Source of the DNA: a virus
DNA length: 30,914 bases
Virus record (IMG/VR): IMGVR_UViG_3300042335_000172
Location: 1-30,914 of that record
Strand: one strand, 5' to 3'
Within the stretch, counting starts at the first letter, position 1. Every line of letters starts with the position of its first letter. The position numbers were made by a program, and so were the translations under genes. The notes under the pieces were generated by a model, which had not been told where the DNA came from, ran no database searches, and saw only the letters and a program-made list of their open reading frames with translations. Below, piece after piece: positions 5,391 to 14,500 of the stretch.

Positions 5391-6341
5391 TTATTCTCCT
5401 TTCAGAAAGTTCATCCACTCGTTCTCTGCCGGATCAAACCAGCACTGGCTACGCAAGTCAATGACAAGCTGGTGCGGTTCGATCTCGTCTGGAACCTCCC
5501 TCACAACCTCAGAGTTGCTGAAGTTGGAGACATTCAGTATCAAGAACCTGTGAGGAAGCTGCTTCATCGGCTCTTCCTTGCCTTGCGCCTCTCTCACTCT
5601 GCCGCGCACCTCTTGGCTCGACAAACTTTCTTTCTTTGCCGCGTCGAGAAGTGCAAGCATGTTGGGCTTCTTGAGGTCGGCATTTCCAATCTCTCTATAG
5701 ACTGTGAATGGCAGCATGGGATCGCGTTCGCTATTCGGGAATGCCCTACAGGTTCTCGCGTATCCGCTCACTGTGCTGTAGTTCTTCTTGAACTGGGCGC
5801 ATAGTTGATTGACCACATCTTCATGGCCCGCGTTTTCGAGTGCCACCACAGCGTCACCAATGATCCATTGGCTTCCAGACTCCAGAGTCAGGCCGAATGC
5901 GAATGCCTTGACCCAATCCTTCATGTCTACTTTGCCCTTGGGAACGCACTGGGTGAGTCCCGCACCAAGGTCGAATGTCTTGGTGAAGCTCGATAGCTCC
6001 AAGCCATCCTTCACACACTCGACAAGCTCCAGCTTCTCGTTGTCTGGTTCTGGATTATCGTTAACGATAGGTTCGCTTTCCTTGGACTGCGACAGATCTA
6101 CTGCCGCCTCATAGTCAAACGCCATCTTCTCATACATCTCCGCAACTTCATCGGCTGCGTTGTCTTCCAGATAGGTGTTCTTCTTGACCTTCTCCCAGAC
6201 CTTCTTGACCAATGTCTCGTTCATCTGGATGCCTTTCCATTCCTCGGAGGCGAACTGGAGCATGTGCTTCAGGTATGTCGCCTCGTTGACCAACTGCCCG
6301 TCATTCGTCGGGCTGAACATTTCGAGTTTACTTTGTTTCAT
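5391..6341 (-). CDS. Putative DNA-binding protein with ParB-like HTH region
   Basis: This 316-residue protein has an acidic middle (residues about 82-110) and a C-terminal half (about 155-252) of a type I recall from phage HTH/ParB-like proteins: WIIGDAVVALE, then NYSTVSGYARTCRAFPNSER, PFTVYREIG and a final SLSSQEVRGRVREA. The assignment rests on pattern recognition only. The start at 6341 (MKQSKLEMF) is preferred over 6377 because CAGTAAAACATATG matches the A-rich leaders elsewhere and gives a shorter overlap (14 bp) with the previous gene. If it binds DNA, the repeated TATCG palindrome is an obvious candidate site; one copy lies in its own gene (6056-6069, encoding IVND). Confidence 0.6.
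   Translation of the reverse strand: MKQSKLEMFSPTNDGQLVNEATYLKHMLQFASEEWKGIQMNETLVKKVWEKVKKNTYLEDNAADEVAEMYEKMAFDYEAAVDLSQSKESEPIVNDNPEPDNEKLELVECVKDGLELSSFTKTFDLGAGLTQCVPKGKVDMKDWVKAFAFGLTLESGSQWIIGDAVVALENAGHEDVVNQLCAQFKKNYSTVSGYARTCRAFPNSERDPMLPFTVYREIGNADLKKPNMLALLDAAKKESLSSQEVRGRVREAQGKEEPMKQLPHRFLILNVSNFSNSEVVREVPDEIEPHQLVIDLRSQCWFDPAENEWMNFLKGE
6056..6069 (-). repeat. TATCG element (TTAA spacer), in CDS
   Basis: A perfect 14-bp palindrome inside the putative ParB-like gene, encoding IVND in its acidic linker. Confidence 0.85.
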
Positions 6342-6567
6342 ATGTTTTACTGAACTGCAATAGTGCGAGGAGAACATTTCCTCGCGGGGTTACGCCGTAT
6401 TCTTTGTCGAGAGCAAGCCAACGGCTGACTTGCACCGCGCCAGACCTACCCTCCGATATCTGCTCATCAGAGGGGAGGTAGGCATTGAGAAGGCGAGGCA
6501 TATCCTTGATGAGGATATTCTCTTCCCTCATTATTCTTAGAACATCACTAACGATGTCGCTGACCAT
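6328..6567 (-). CDS. Small putative HTH protein
   Basis: This 79-residue protein starts at 6567, two bases after the stop of the upstream gene (TAACATG). A longer frame to 6690 would lie inside that gene. The C-terminal half (SGAVQVSRWLALDKEYGVTPRG then NVLLALLQFS) resembles the recognition-helix end of small phage repressor or antirepressor HTHs. The fit is loose and I would not assign a function. It overlaps the next gene by 14 bp. Confidence 0.55.
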   Translation of the reverse strand: MVSDIVSDVLRIMREENILIKDMPRLLNAYLPSDEQISEGRSGAVQVSRWLALDKEYGVTPRGNVLLALLQFSKTYETK

Positions 6568-6568
6568 G

Positions 6569-7384
6569 TTAATCCCATGCTTGATCTGGCATGTTCGCCA
6601 AATCGTCTGGGTCGCCGGACTCATCAAGCTGGAGGTCTTTAGCCGCCTGCTCGACACACTTCGCGAAGTCAGAGGTGAATCCCTTCTCAAGGTAATGCTC
6701 GTAGAGCTTCTTGATCGCGGGCTTGCCTACTGCTGCCAAGGTTTTGCCTTTGTTGCTACCTGACGGGACAACTGCTGTGCCCCAGTCCATTGGATCGAGC
6801 TTCGGCGCTGGCGGCGGCTGACCACCAACCTTGATCCCCTTCCTGTTTGCCTCGATGAAGATCGAACTCACATAGGTGCGGATTGTCTCTTCGTCATACT
6901 TCTTGTCGGCATAGGCAGACCGGACGAGGTCGTTGATGTAACGATGACCAAGCACCAATTCGTCCAATAATTGTTCAGAATTGATAGCAGTTTGATCAAT
7001 CTTATGGGACTTTTCGGCGGTTTTGGTAGGTTTATCCTGCACTTCTCCATCTACGGACACTCTTCCAGTCTTTGTAACCTTGATGACATCGCGGTCTACT
7101 GGGCCATTTTTGGACTGATACTTCTCATGGTCGAGCTTGACGCCATTCAAGCCCATTTTGCCACGGGTCGCGGATATGGTGACTTGTTTTCCTTTCAAGC
7201 TCTGGTCAAGGACTTGTTCCCAAACGGCAAGACCATATATCTCTCCGTCGATCTCAATATCCCCGCCCTGCTTAGTGCATTCCCCGTTCTTCCCTTGGAA
7301 TGTCTTCGGCTCCCAGAGCTTCGTAATGGTTCCGGTGACGCTTTTGATGACATCACCCTGTTCTATTCCTTGTAGTTGGCTCAT
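6569..7384 (-). CDS. OB-fold ssDNA-binding-like protein with ExoX-C-like end
   Basis: This 271-residue protein has an N-terminal beta-rich OB-like domain (about 1-105; GDVIKSVTGTITKLWEPK, then IEIDGEIYGLAVWEQ and KGKQVTISA) and a Lys/Thr-rich linker. A C-terminal WGTAVVPSGSNKGKTLAAVG segment (about 200-225) recalls the short domain at the end of exonuclease X, which tends to accompany DNA-processing proteins. It ends in an acidic tail (DDLANMPDQAWD) like those SSBs use to recruit partners. The RecB-like nuclease gene lies six bases upstream, so a nuclease plus ssDNA-binding recombination pair is likely. The start has an A-rich GTAAACACATATG leader and no Shine-Dalgarno. Confidence 0.7.
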   Translation of the reverse strand: MSQLQGIEQGDVIKSVTGTITKLWEPKTFQGKNGECTKQGGDIEIDGEIYGLAVWEQVLDQSLKGKQVTISATRGKMGLNGVKLDHEKYQSKNGPVDRDVIKVTKTGRVSVDGEVQDKPTKTAEKSHKIDQTAINSEQLLDELVLGHRYINDLVRSAYADKKYDEETIRTYVSSIFIEANRKGIKVGGQPPPAPKLDPMDWGTAVVPSGSNKGKTLAAVGKPAIKKLYEHYLEKGFTSDFAKCVEQAAKDLQLDESGDPDDLANMPDQAWD

Positions 7385-7390
7385 ATGTGT

Positions 7391-8149
7391 TTACTTTGTT
7401 GGTGGTTTGTAGTTGTTTGCGTGCTGCCAATAGGCAACAACATGTTTGAACGCATCGTATTCGGCGTTGATTGTCTCTTCTTCATACCAAGCCTCGCCAA
7501 TTCGGCCCGGCTCAGTGGTGCTGATATACAGGTTAACGCCACGGGGAGCGCCGACAATCTTGGCATACGCCGCAATCTGCATCGGCTCCTTTGACCATGG
7601 AGTCACCTTGTATTCTGGTTTAGTCTTCCTCGACTTGTAGTCCAGCACATGCAGGACTCCGTCTGCCTCAATCAAGGCGTCAGTTGTCCCAGCATAGCCA
7701 AGTTCCTGATTCACTAACCGCAGTTCGTGCTTTAGGAACTTTACATTGTGTTTAGCCGCCCATTCCTTCACGGGGGAAACATAACTTTCCATTTCTGGAG
7801 CGTATGGTAGCCCTTGGAAGTGGTTCTCCAGCGCCTTGTGGATGCTGGTTCCCAGATCGGCGGCATCTGTTACTTGCTGGAACGCGTCCTCCATGACCCG
7901 CGCACAGTAGTCCTCATCAGACTCGTCGGGGTTGCGGGGGAGCGTCAGACTCGCAAGCAACACTTGTTGCTGCTTCCACTTGTCCAGTTCCGGTGCCGCC
8001 AGAACCTTCATTATCGTCGTGACTGATGGGTAAAGACCAAGGGTCTTACAGTCTTTGAGAGTCGTAGGACGCATGCCGCCCTTCGACTTGTTTGGCACCT
8101 CAAAGACGGCTGTCCCATCCGCCGCGTAGTAGTGACCGGACTCCTTCAT
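7391..8149 (-). CDS. PD-(D/E)XK (RecB/Cas4-like) exonuclease
   Basis: This 252-residue nuclease is of a type common in phage recombination modules. Core signature: H104 in LGTSIHKALE (RecB-family motif I His), E142 in HELRL, D157 in GTTDALI, D170 and K172 in LDYKSRK (the D-x-K catalytic pair), and Q191/Y195 in QIAAYA. These are all expected residues of a Cas4/RecB-like metal-dependent nuclease. The start overlaps the preceding stop (ATGA). It probably trims dsDNA ends for recombination with the OB-fold protein downstream. The absence of other CRISPR genes argues against a Cas4 role. Confidence 0.88.
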   Translation of the reverse strand: MKESGHYYAADGTAVFEVPNKSKGGMRPTTLKDCKTLGLYPSVTTIMKVLAAPELDKWKQQQVLLASLTLPRNPDESDEDYCARVMEDAFQQVTDAADLGTSIHKALENHFQGLPYAPEMESYVSPVKEWAAKHNVKFLKHELRLVNQELGYAGTTDALIEADGVLHVLDYKSRKTKPEYKVTPWSKEPMQIAAYAKIVGAPRGVNLYISTTEPGRIGEAWYEEETINAEYDAFKHVVAYWQHANNYKPPTK

Positions 8150-8334
8150 TTCTCGTAAACAGAGGAGACAATCTCTGCTACTCCACGAAGGTGTCTGGCT
8201 ATCTTCGCAGCCTCGTCCCCGTTCTTGAGTTCACCAAGAGAGAAGACTCCACTGTTTGCTGTTGCTTCCACAAGACGGAGAAAAATCTCCTCTTGCATGT
8301 CCTGCTTTACTGTCGGTTTGGTTTTTTCTGGCAT
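8146..8334 (-). CDS. Small protein, first gene of the recombination operon
   Basis: This 62-residue protein has a charged N terminus (MPEKTKPTVKQ) and a helical remainder (EEIFLRLVEATANSG, then NGDEAAKIARHLRGVAEIV). It has no known family. The ATG at 8334 lies only 8 nt beyond the predicted -10 (TATCTT), so the mRNA may be nearly leaderless. An alternative in-frame ATG at 8298 would leave a short leader with AGGA, but too close to the codon. The stop overlaps the nuclease start. Confidence 0.65.
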   Translation of the reverse strand: MPEKTKPTVKQDMQEEIFLRLVEATANSGVFSLGELKNGDEAAKIARHLRGVAEIVSSVYEK

Positions 8335-8342
8335 AGGAGATC

Positions 8343-8370
8343 AAGATAACACATCTGTTGCTATTGTCAA
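8343..8370 (-). promoter_or_regulatory. Sigma70-like promoter for the minus-strand recombination operon
   Basis: On the minus strand TTGACA (8370-8365) and TATCTT (8348-8343) are separated by 16 bp, close to the consensus promoter. The -10 ends eight bases before the ATG at 8334. A TATCG palindrome sits 14 bp upstream of the -35. No promoter this clear is seen elsewhere in the window. Confidence 0.65.
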
Positions 8371-8386
8371 CACTTTTGTCTATTAT
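8358..8386 (+). promoter_or_regulatory. Possible divergent promoter
   Basis: On the plus strand TTGCTA (8358-8363) and TATTAT (8381-8386) are separated by 17 bp. The -10 overlaps the left half of the TATCG palindrome (8384-8397). It would drive an RNA through the hairpin at 8397-8428 into a small plus-strand ORF. The -35 matches only four of six consensus bases. Confidence 0.35.
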
Positions 8387-8397
8387 CGTTAACGATA
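8384..8397. repeat. TATCG element (TTAA spacer) in divergent intergenic region
   Basis: A perfect palindrome in the 166-bp gap 8335-8500. It overlaps the possible plus-strand -10 and sits just upstream of the minus-strand -35, an operator-like place. Its last base begins the next hairpin. Confidence 0.85.
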
Positions 8398-8428
8398 GTG
8401 GGGAGGCCATTTTAGCGACCTCCCCACT
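8397..8428. other. Strong intergenic hairpin without T-run
   Basis: AGTGGGGAGG (8397-8406) pairs with CCTCCCCACT (8419-8428) around a 12-nt loop, just after the 3' end of the giant gene on the minus strand. Neither strand has a following T-run, so it may be an RNA-end or processing structure, or the 5' hairpin of a plus-strand transcript. Confidence 0.7.
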
Positions 8429-8436
8429 CAACACAT

Positions 8437-8556
8437 ATGAACAAATACAACGAAACAAAGAAACGCTCTTTGCTGATGGAACTCTATCACTCTTTGCAGG
8501 CTATTCAAACGGAATTTCCTTGTCCATCTGAAGCTGGGATTTCACTCCCCTTCTGA
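8437..8556 (+). CDS. Possible tiny early-type ORF
   Basis: This 39-codon plus-strand frame (starts MNKYNETKKRSLLMEL, ends GISLPF) lies after the strong hairpin and has an A-rich CAACACATATG start context like the early genes. Its last 56 bases run antisense to the 3' end of the giant gene. A possible promoter lies upstream. Against it are its short length, the antisense overlap, and no homology I recognise. If transcribed it could also act as antisense RNA. Confidence 0.25.
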   Translation: MNKYNETKKRSLLMELYHSLQAIQTEFPCPSEAGISLPF

Positions 8557-11500
8557 TCTCTCCAAGGTTGTTGGCTAAGTATTCCTGTGCCTCTTCTGTC
8601 GGGAGTTCATCGAGAGTGTCGGCATTGTCGATGACCCACTCCTTCATCAGCGGGCCAGCAATGCGGACAAACTCTCTCTGCTCTGCCAGCGTCATCCTCA
8701 CACCACTGCTCCACTCAAGGCTACCCTGCCACTTGGGCGGGATGAGTCCGTTCCTGTAGAGGACGGAGAACGCTGGGTCGGGTGTCTCGCTGGATGCAAT
8801 TCTTCCCACAAGTGACAATGCCCTGCGACCCGGCCCGTTCTCTACCATGATAGAGTTGTATCTGACTGGGTCGCCAAAGTAGCCGAGCTTCTTGTCGAGG
8901 AACAATGAGCTTCCGGGCATCTCGCGGATTAGGTTTGATAGCCTTGTGTCACCTTCCAGCTTCTCGTCTGTGATTATCTTCTGGAAGTCACGCAGTTGAC
9001 CCGGAACGACGAGGCGGGAGATAATATTGGTCGCGATTCTTGTGGCATCCTTCGGTAAGTCTCTCGCCTCTTTGAGTTCGATGAGATCAGCCACACCAGT
9101 AAGGAATGACTGGTCGAGGGCGGCAACGAATCCGATGGCAAATGGAGCGGCGATGACTGTTAGGGCTGCATCTGTAATCTCAATCGGCTGCTTCTCCTGC
9201 TTCTCTCTATACCTTTTTACGGCATCTGCGAACATCGATCCGGCTGCAATCGGAATAACGAGCGGCGTGTAGAGATAGGAAACATACTTGTCCCCCACCC
9301 TGATAGAGTAATTAGACCCGCCGTTCTCTCTCCAAATCTTGTTCTGCTCTGGGTCGGCTGGCCCAGTAGCGTAGAACTGGACTGGCGGTCTGCTCTCTTG
9401 ATCCTCGTCATCTCCACCAAGGAGTGCTGTAACTATGGCGGGTAAAGCGAAGGCTGCTGTTCCAATCATCCCCTTGATTGCGATATCTGCCGCCTTTTCT
9501 TCCCTACCAAGGATGAATGGACTCTTCTCCGCTCCGGGCTTGAGTTCGATCTTACCGCGAAGTAGCGGACTTAATTTGACATATGGCGCAAGCCTCGCCG
9601 CGCTGACATACGGGAGATAGTTGAGGTTCTCGTTAAGAACATTCGCCACGACATTGGTGAAAGGAATGAATAGCTGCGTGATCGGGCTGACCTGAAGTAG
9701 CTTATTACCAAGGCTTGCAATGAATCCTACTACTCCAACTGGTTCCTGCGAGTAAACGCTCTCCAGCGCATCTCTTTCGGCATCGATTCGCTTCTGATCT
9801 CCAAGCCTCTGCTTTGCATATATCTCATTTGCGCGGATGATGACTTCTCTTTCCTTCAGCTTGCCCTTCGACTCACTGGATGCGAGTTCAGCCTCTGCCT
9901 GCCGCTTCGCTGCTTCGTAGGCATCGACCTCGAAATCCTTCGCGCCGAATGACGCTGCCCTAACTTCATATGAAGCCTCTCGCATGAAGGCATCTGTGGC
10001 CCGCATGACACGCATCAGACCCCTCGGACTGACAGTAGTGAGGACTGAGTTCAGCCACTTTGGAATCGCTTCGATCTTCCCGTCACCATAGGTTGTGAGT
10101 CCATAGACAAACTTGGGCGTGTTTTCGGGGTTAGCACCCTCAAGCACATTGAGCTTCGGATACTTCATCAGCTTGTCATCTTGGATGCCAGACGGGTTGA
10201 GTCCTGTCTGCATGACATAGGCGAACGAGTTCCTCGACGGGGCTTCCTTGCGGATAGTTGCTGAATAAAGTGCGCGGAGCATCGGCCCAGTTGCCTTTCC
10301 CTTCGTGTAGATAGACCAGACGGCGATGTTCCCAAGGAGGTTGAAGGTGCTGCCAAGGAAGTTGACTGCCTGCGTTCCGACCTGTGAGAGGAGCGCGAAA
10401 TACCAGTAGCTTGAGAAGTAGTCTCTGGTTGTGAATCCTTGCTTCTGTAGCAAGAACCTTCCCATCTTCTGCTCTTCGATGGCGCGGGTGACTCCTTCCG
10501 GCAGCGCGGATATCCTATCGCCCCATTCGCGGAGTGTCTGGGCGAACTCTGGACTCCATTCCAGATATCCTTCTTGGAAGTTGTGTGTCTGGCGGAAGGC
10601 TTCGTAGACTCCAAGGTCATCAAGCTGGCCCATGTTAGCCATCTCCATCAGCCTCTGGAGGAGTGTTCTCTGATTGGCCTTTGGCTTAATGTTGTTCTGT
10701 GAGAGTTTTTCCTGCGCCCGCTGGATCGCCTGCTCCAAGTTGATTGATCGCTGCGCCTGCACGGCCTTCGTCATCTCGCTCTCGATCAGCTTGGAGAGTT
10801 CGTTGGATGTCTTCTCATCAAAGCCAAGCTCAAGGATGATGAGTTCATTCAGCCTATCCACGAATGCGCGGTAGTCGCTTGCCGCGAGTTTGGTGAGTCC
10901 CTTGAGTGTGGTAGCCAGCTTGAATCTCTCTTCCGCCGTGGCTACCTTCTTCATCGCCTCCTTCTCGATCTTGCCTCCGGTGATCTTTCCAGTCTCCTTG
11001 TTCACCTCGAAACCAAGGCTCTTCTTCACCCGCTTGGCAGTCTCCTCATCCAAGTAGGCTTGCGTCTCGGAGATAAACTTCTCTACTTGCTCATCCGTTG
11101 CTCCTACTCCTTTGAGTTCCGCCTTGATGTGGGCGGTCACCGCAGCCTGCGCGGCATATCTATTCTCCCCGATGTAGGTGATCAGGTCGCTAAACTTGTA
11201 TTCAAGGAAATCAGCGGAATCCTTGATCGCTTGGTTCCGCATGGCATCGCTCCATTGCCTGTCCGCAAGCATCGAGAAGAGTTCCTTGTAGTCATTCTCA
11301 AACTCCCTCTTGTCGCTATACTGCTCACCGATCTTCTTCTTTAGCTCCGCGATGAATAGCTTGTAGTCATTATCGTTACCGATAACCGACTTCACTTGAG
11401 CGAGGAACTTGCCTTCCCGCTTCTTCTTCACCTTCTCCTTGGCGGGTTTACCCTTCTCCTCGATCTCCCTAGCGGTCTGTTTAGCCACAGCGGAGAATGC

Positions 11501-14500
11501 CTGATAGACATACTTGTAGACATCGTCTGGAGAGAATCCCTTCCTTGCCGCGCCGATGGACATGATCGCCTTCGCAGTCTCATCCACCATCATGTTGGCA
11601 TACTTGTCCCCGCCCAGATCGAATATTGAGGCACAGAACTCAAGGACGATCTCACGCGCCTTGCGGGTCTTCTTCTTGGCTACTGCCTTTCTGATAGCAT
11701 CCGCAGCGGCCTGCGGGTTCTTCTCAGCGATCTTCCTCAGTTCCGTAATGCGGGAGATGACTCCTTTGAGGGCGAATACATTGTCGATAGCCTGCCTCCT
11801 GTCTCCACGGACAGCTTCCGCTACCTCCGTGAAGTTTCCTTTCACGATTGTGTAGAGGTCGGCAAGTGATGCCACAACTCTCGACTTGTATGCAGCCACC
11901 GCTGTTCCTGCGGAGCCAATCTGCCTCACGGTCTTTGCTGCGTTGAGTGTCCTCGCGCTGCCTTGCTGCTGATCGACAATCAGCTTCGCAAGATTCGCCT
12001 CCACATCCAGAGAGTTAAGTGCGATAGACTCACGATCCTTGGCTGACGCGGAGGAATCCATGATCTGTTCCCTATAGGCTGGCATCAGCTTGTAGATCAT
12101 CGGAGTGATGCTGGCGATCTCCGACTGCGAGAGGTTGAATCTGTTCAGTCCATTTCCAATATCGGAAGCCACAGAGAAGAAGTCTGCATCCGGGTTGTTC
12201 TTGAATATCTTGGTCAGCGCCTTCGCCGCCTCTTCTGAAGTGTTGCTGGTATAGAGATTCACTCCCAGCGAGTATGGAGAAACAAGTGCTGCCGGATATG
12301 TCTTCCCCTTCTTGGTTGTCCGCGAGACATATTCCTTCCCTGCACGGGAGCGGCGGGGCTTGATCTTCTCGATCATCCCCTCAATCTGGCTGACCATATC
12401 ATCCGTCAGTTTTCTCTGGACTGATGCGGCCCTTGGTTGTGGCGTCACGCCTGCCCGTGCTTGTATGCCGAACGCACTCTCGCCTTCCCTCCTCGCCAGC
12501 ATGGGTTCGCCCATCGAGAATACCTTCGGATACCTCGACTTGATCCTCTTGTAGTCCTCAGTCTGGCGGATCAGCCTCGCGGCCTCTTCGGGGCTGTTTG
12601 CCTCCACCCTGATCGTCTGCATCCCCTTCGGCTCGGTGAATCTGTTGAAGAGTTCAAATGTCTCAAAGTATGGTGCCCGCGCCGTTATCGTTGACGATAA
12701 TTGCGGGGTTGCCCCCGCTCTTGCTTGTATTCCATAAGAGACAACCTCCTCCATGAAGTCTTGAGTCTCTTTTTCTTGCAGTGACTTTTTTACCTTTGGG
12801 TTGTCTTCCACGAACGACCTTGCTGACACTTGCCCAATGTTGTTCTTTAACTTAAAGAATTCTTTAGATAGTTCGGAACCCCAGTTTGATTCCATGTTTA
12901 TGTCTCTATAGTATTCCCCATTTTTCCCATAAGACCCTTGTCTCATCCATAGGACATTTCTAGCCGTGTCGAAATCTGATAACTCTATGCCTAAAAGCCC
13001 AATAAGATCGCCGTTGTTTGTCTGGAATTGCAGGGCATGAGTAAGTTCGTTTGCTATTTGATTAACCGCATCCAATGCAGCCGGAGAATTATCAAGCAAT
13101 CCAAAAAGCGTTTGAGGCTGGATTGTTATTGTGTCTGCATTTCCGGAATATTCAGACTGAGATGAAATACTTCCTCCCCTTCTTGCAAGCGCAAGGAATG
13201 TAGCCGCTTCTTTTGCGGTAGTTTTTCGGAATTCAATCTTGATGTTTTTTAGTTTTCTTCCTGAGAAAAACTCTAATGCGCCAGCAATTTCCCTTATCTT
13301 TGCTTCGATCTCTGTGGTTTTGTTTGAGTTCTCTTTTAAGAATTGGGCTGCATTTTTGATCTCTGTATCGGAAACCTCAATGAGGTTGTTGTAGTTGTAT
13401 GATCTCCTATTGTCTCCGTCTTTGAATGAATTCAAATTGATTGATTTTTCAAAAACGCTTATATCCTTTTGATTTGTTGAGAGAGTGCCTTGATATGGCG
13501 TTGATTTTGAAACAGCGTCTCGTATCAATCGAATCGTTTTATCTGGTGTTTGTAGAGATTTTTCTATTTCTTCTACGGATAGCCTCGGGTTGTATAGCTT
13601 AAATAGATTTGAGGCATCGCTTATTAGGCCAGTTGCTTTTGTGTCGGTTCGCCCCGGCTTTCCTTGCACGATTGCTCTTTGCTCAAGGACAACTGGTGTC
13701 GCAAATGTTCCTGTGAATGTCGTAGCGATAGCAATTATTTTTGTTGCTTCTCCTATTTTGTCCCAAATAGTTTTGGCGAATCTAACAAGGCTCTTATAGG
13801 AATTGGACAGTATTTTTACGAATTCACTAAATGACCCAGAAACATGTTGTGATGAAGATTTTAGAGATACGATTGTTTGGGGTGCAGCCTTTTCTATTTG
13901 CTCGTATGTTGCCGTGTCTGGCAGCGCCTCTATTGAGCCAACTTCTTCGGCAGACTCTGTATTTATGTCTTCAGTTCCAGCTTTCGCAATTATCGTTGAC
14001 GATACTGGCTCTGCGGAGATTGATGCCAAAAGGTCTTGATTGTTGTTTTTCCAGTTCTCAAGTGCAGTTCTGCTGAACCTCCACTGGCGACCGACCTTGA
14101 CCCCCGGAGCGCGGCCTTCATTTAGTAGGCCTATCAATGCTGGTTTTGGTATTCCAAGGAAGTTTGCGGCCTCATCAGAGTTAATGACATCCTGCTCTGT
14201 AGCCTCTCTTGGTTCTGTAACGGCTTCTGCCTCCGGTGCTGTCGTTACAGCGGCTTCCGGTGCCGCTGCTCTGGTTGGCTGCGCGGCACTGTAGTCCTTA
14301 AACTCATAGTTCGCCTCCCCGCCGACGATGCCATACTCGTCCAAGATGTTGTTGATGGCATCTTCCATCTTCTTGACTTCCCGCGTCGAGGTTCCTTTGC
14401 CAAGGTATCTGACAAGGGAATTGCGTAGCATCTGGAGGGCATTGAGGATGGCATTCTTGAACTGTGAGATCGCCGTCCTGCTCTTGTCTGTGAATGCTTC

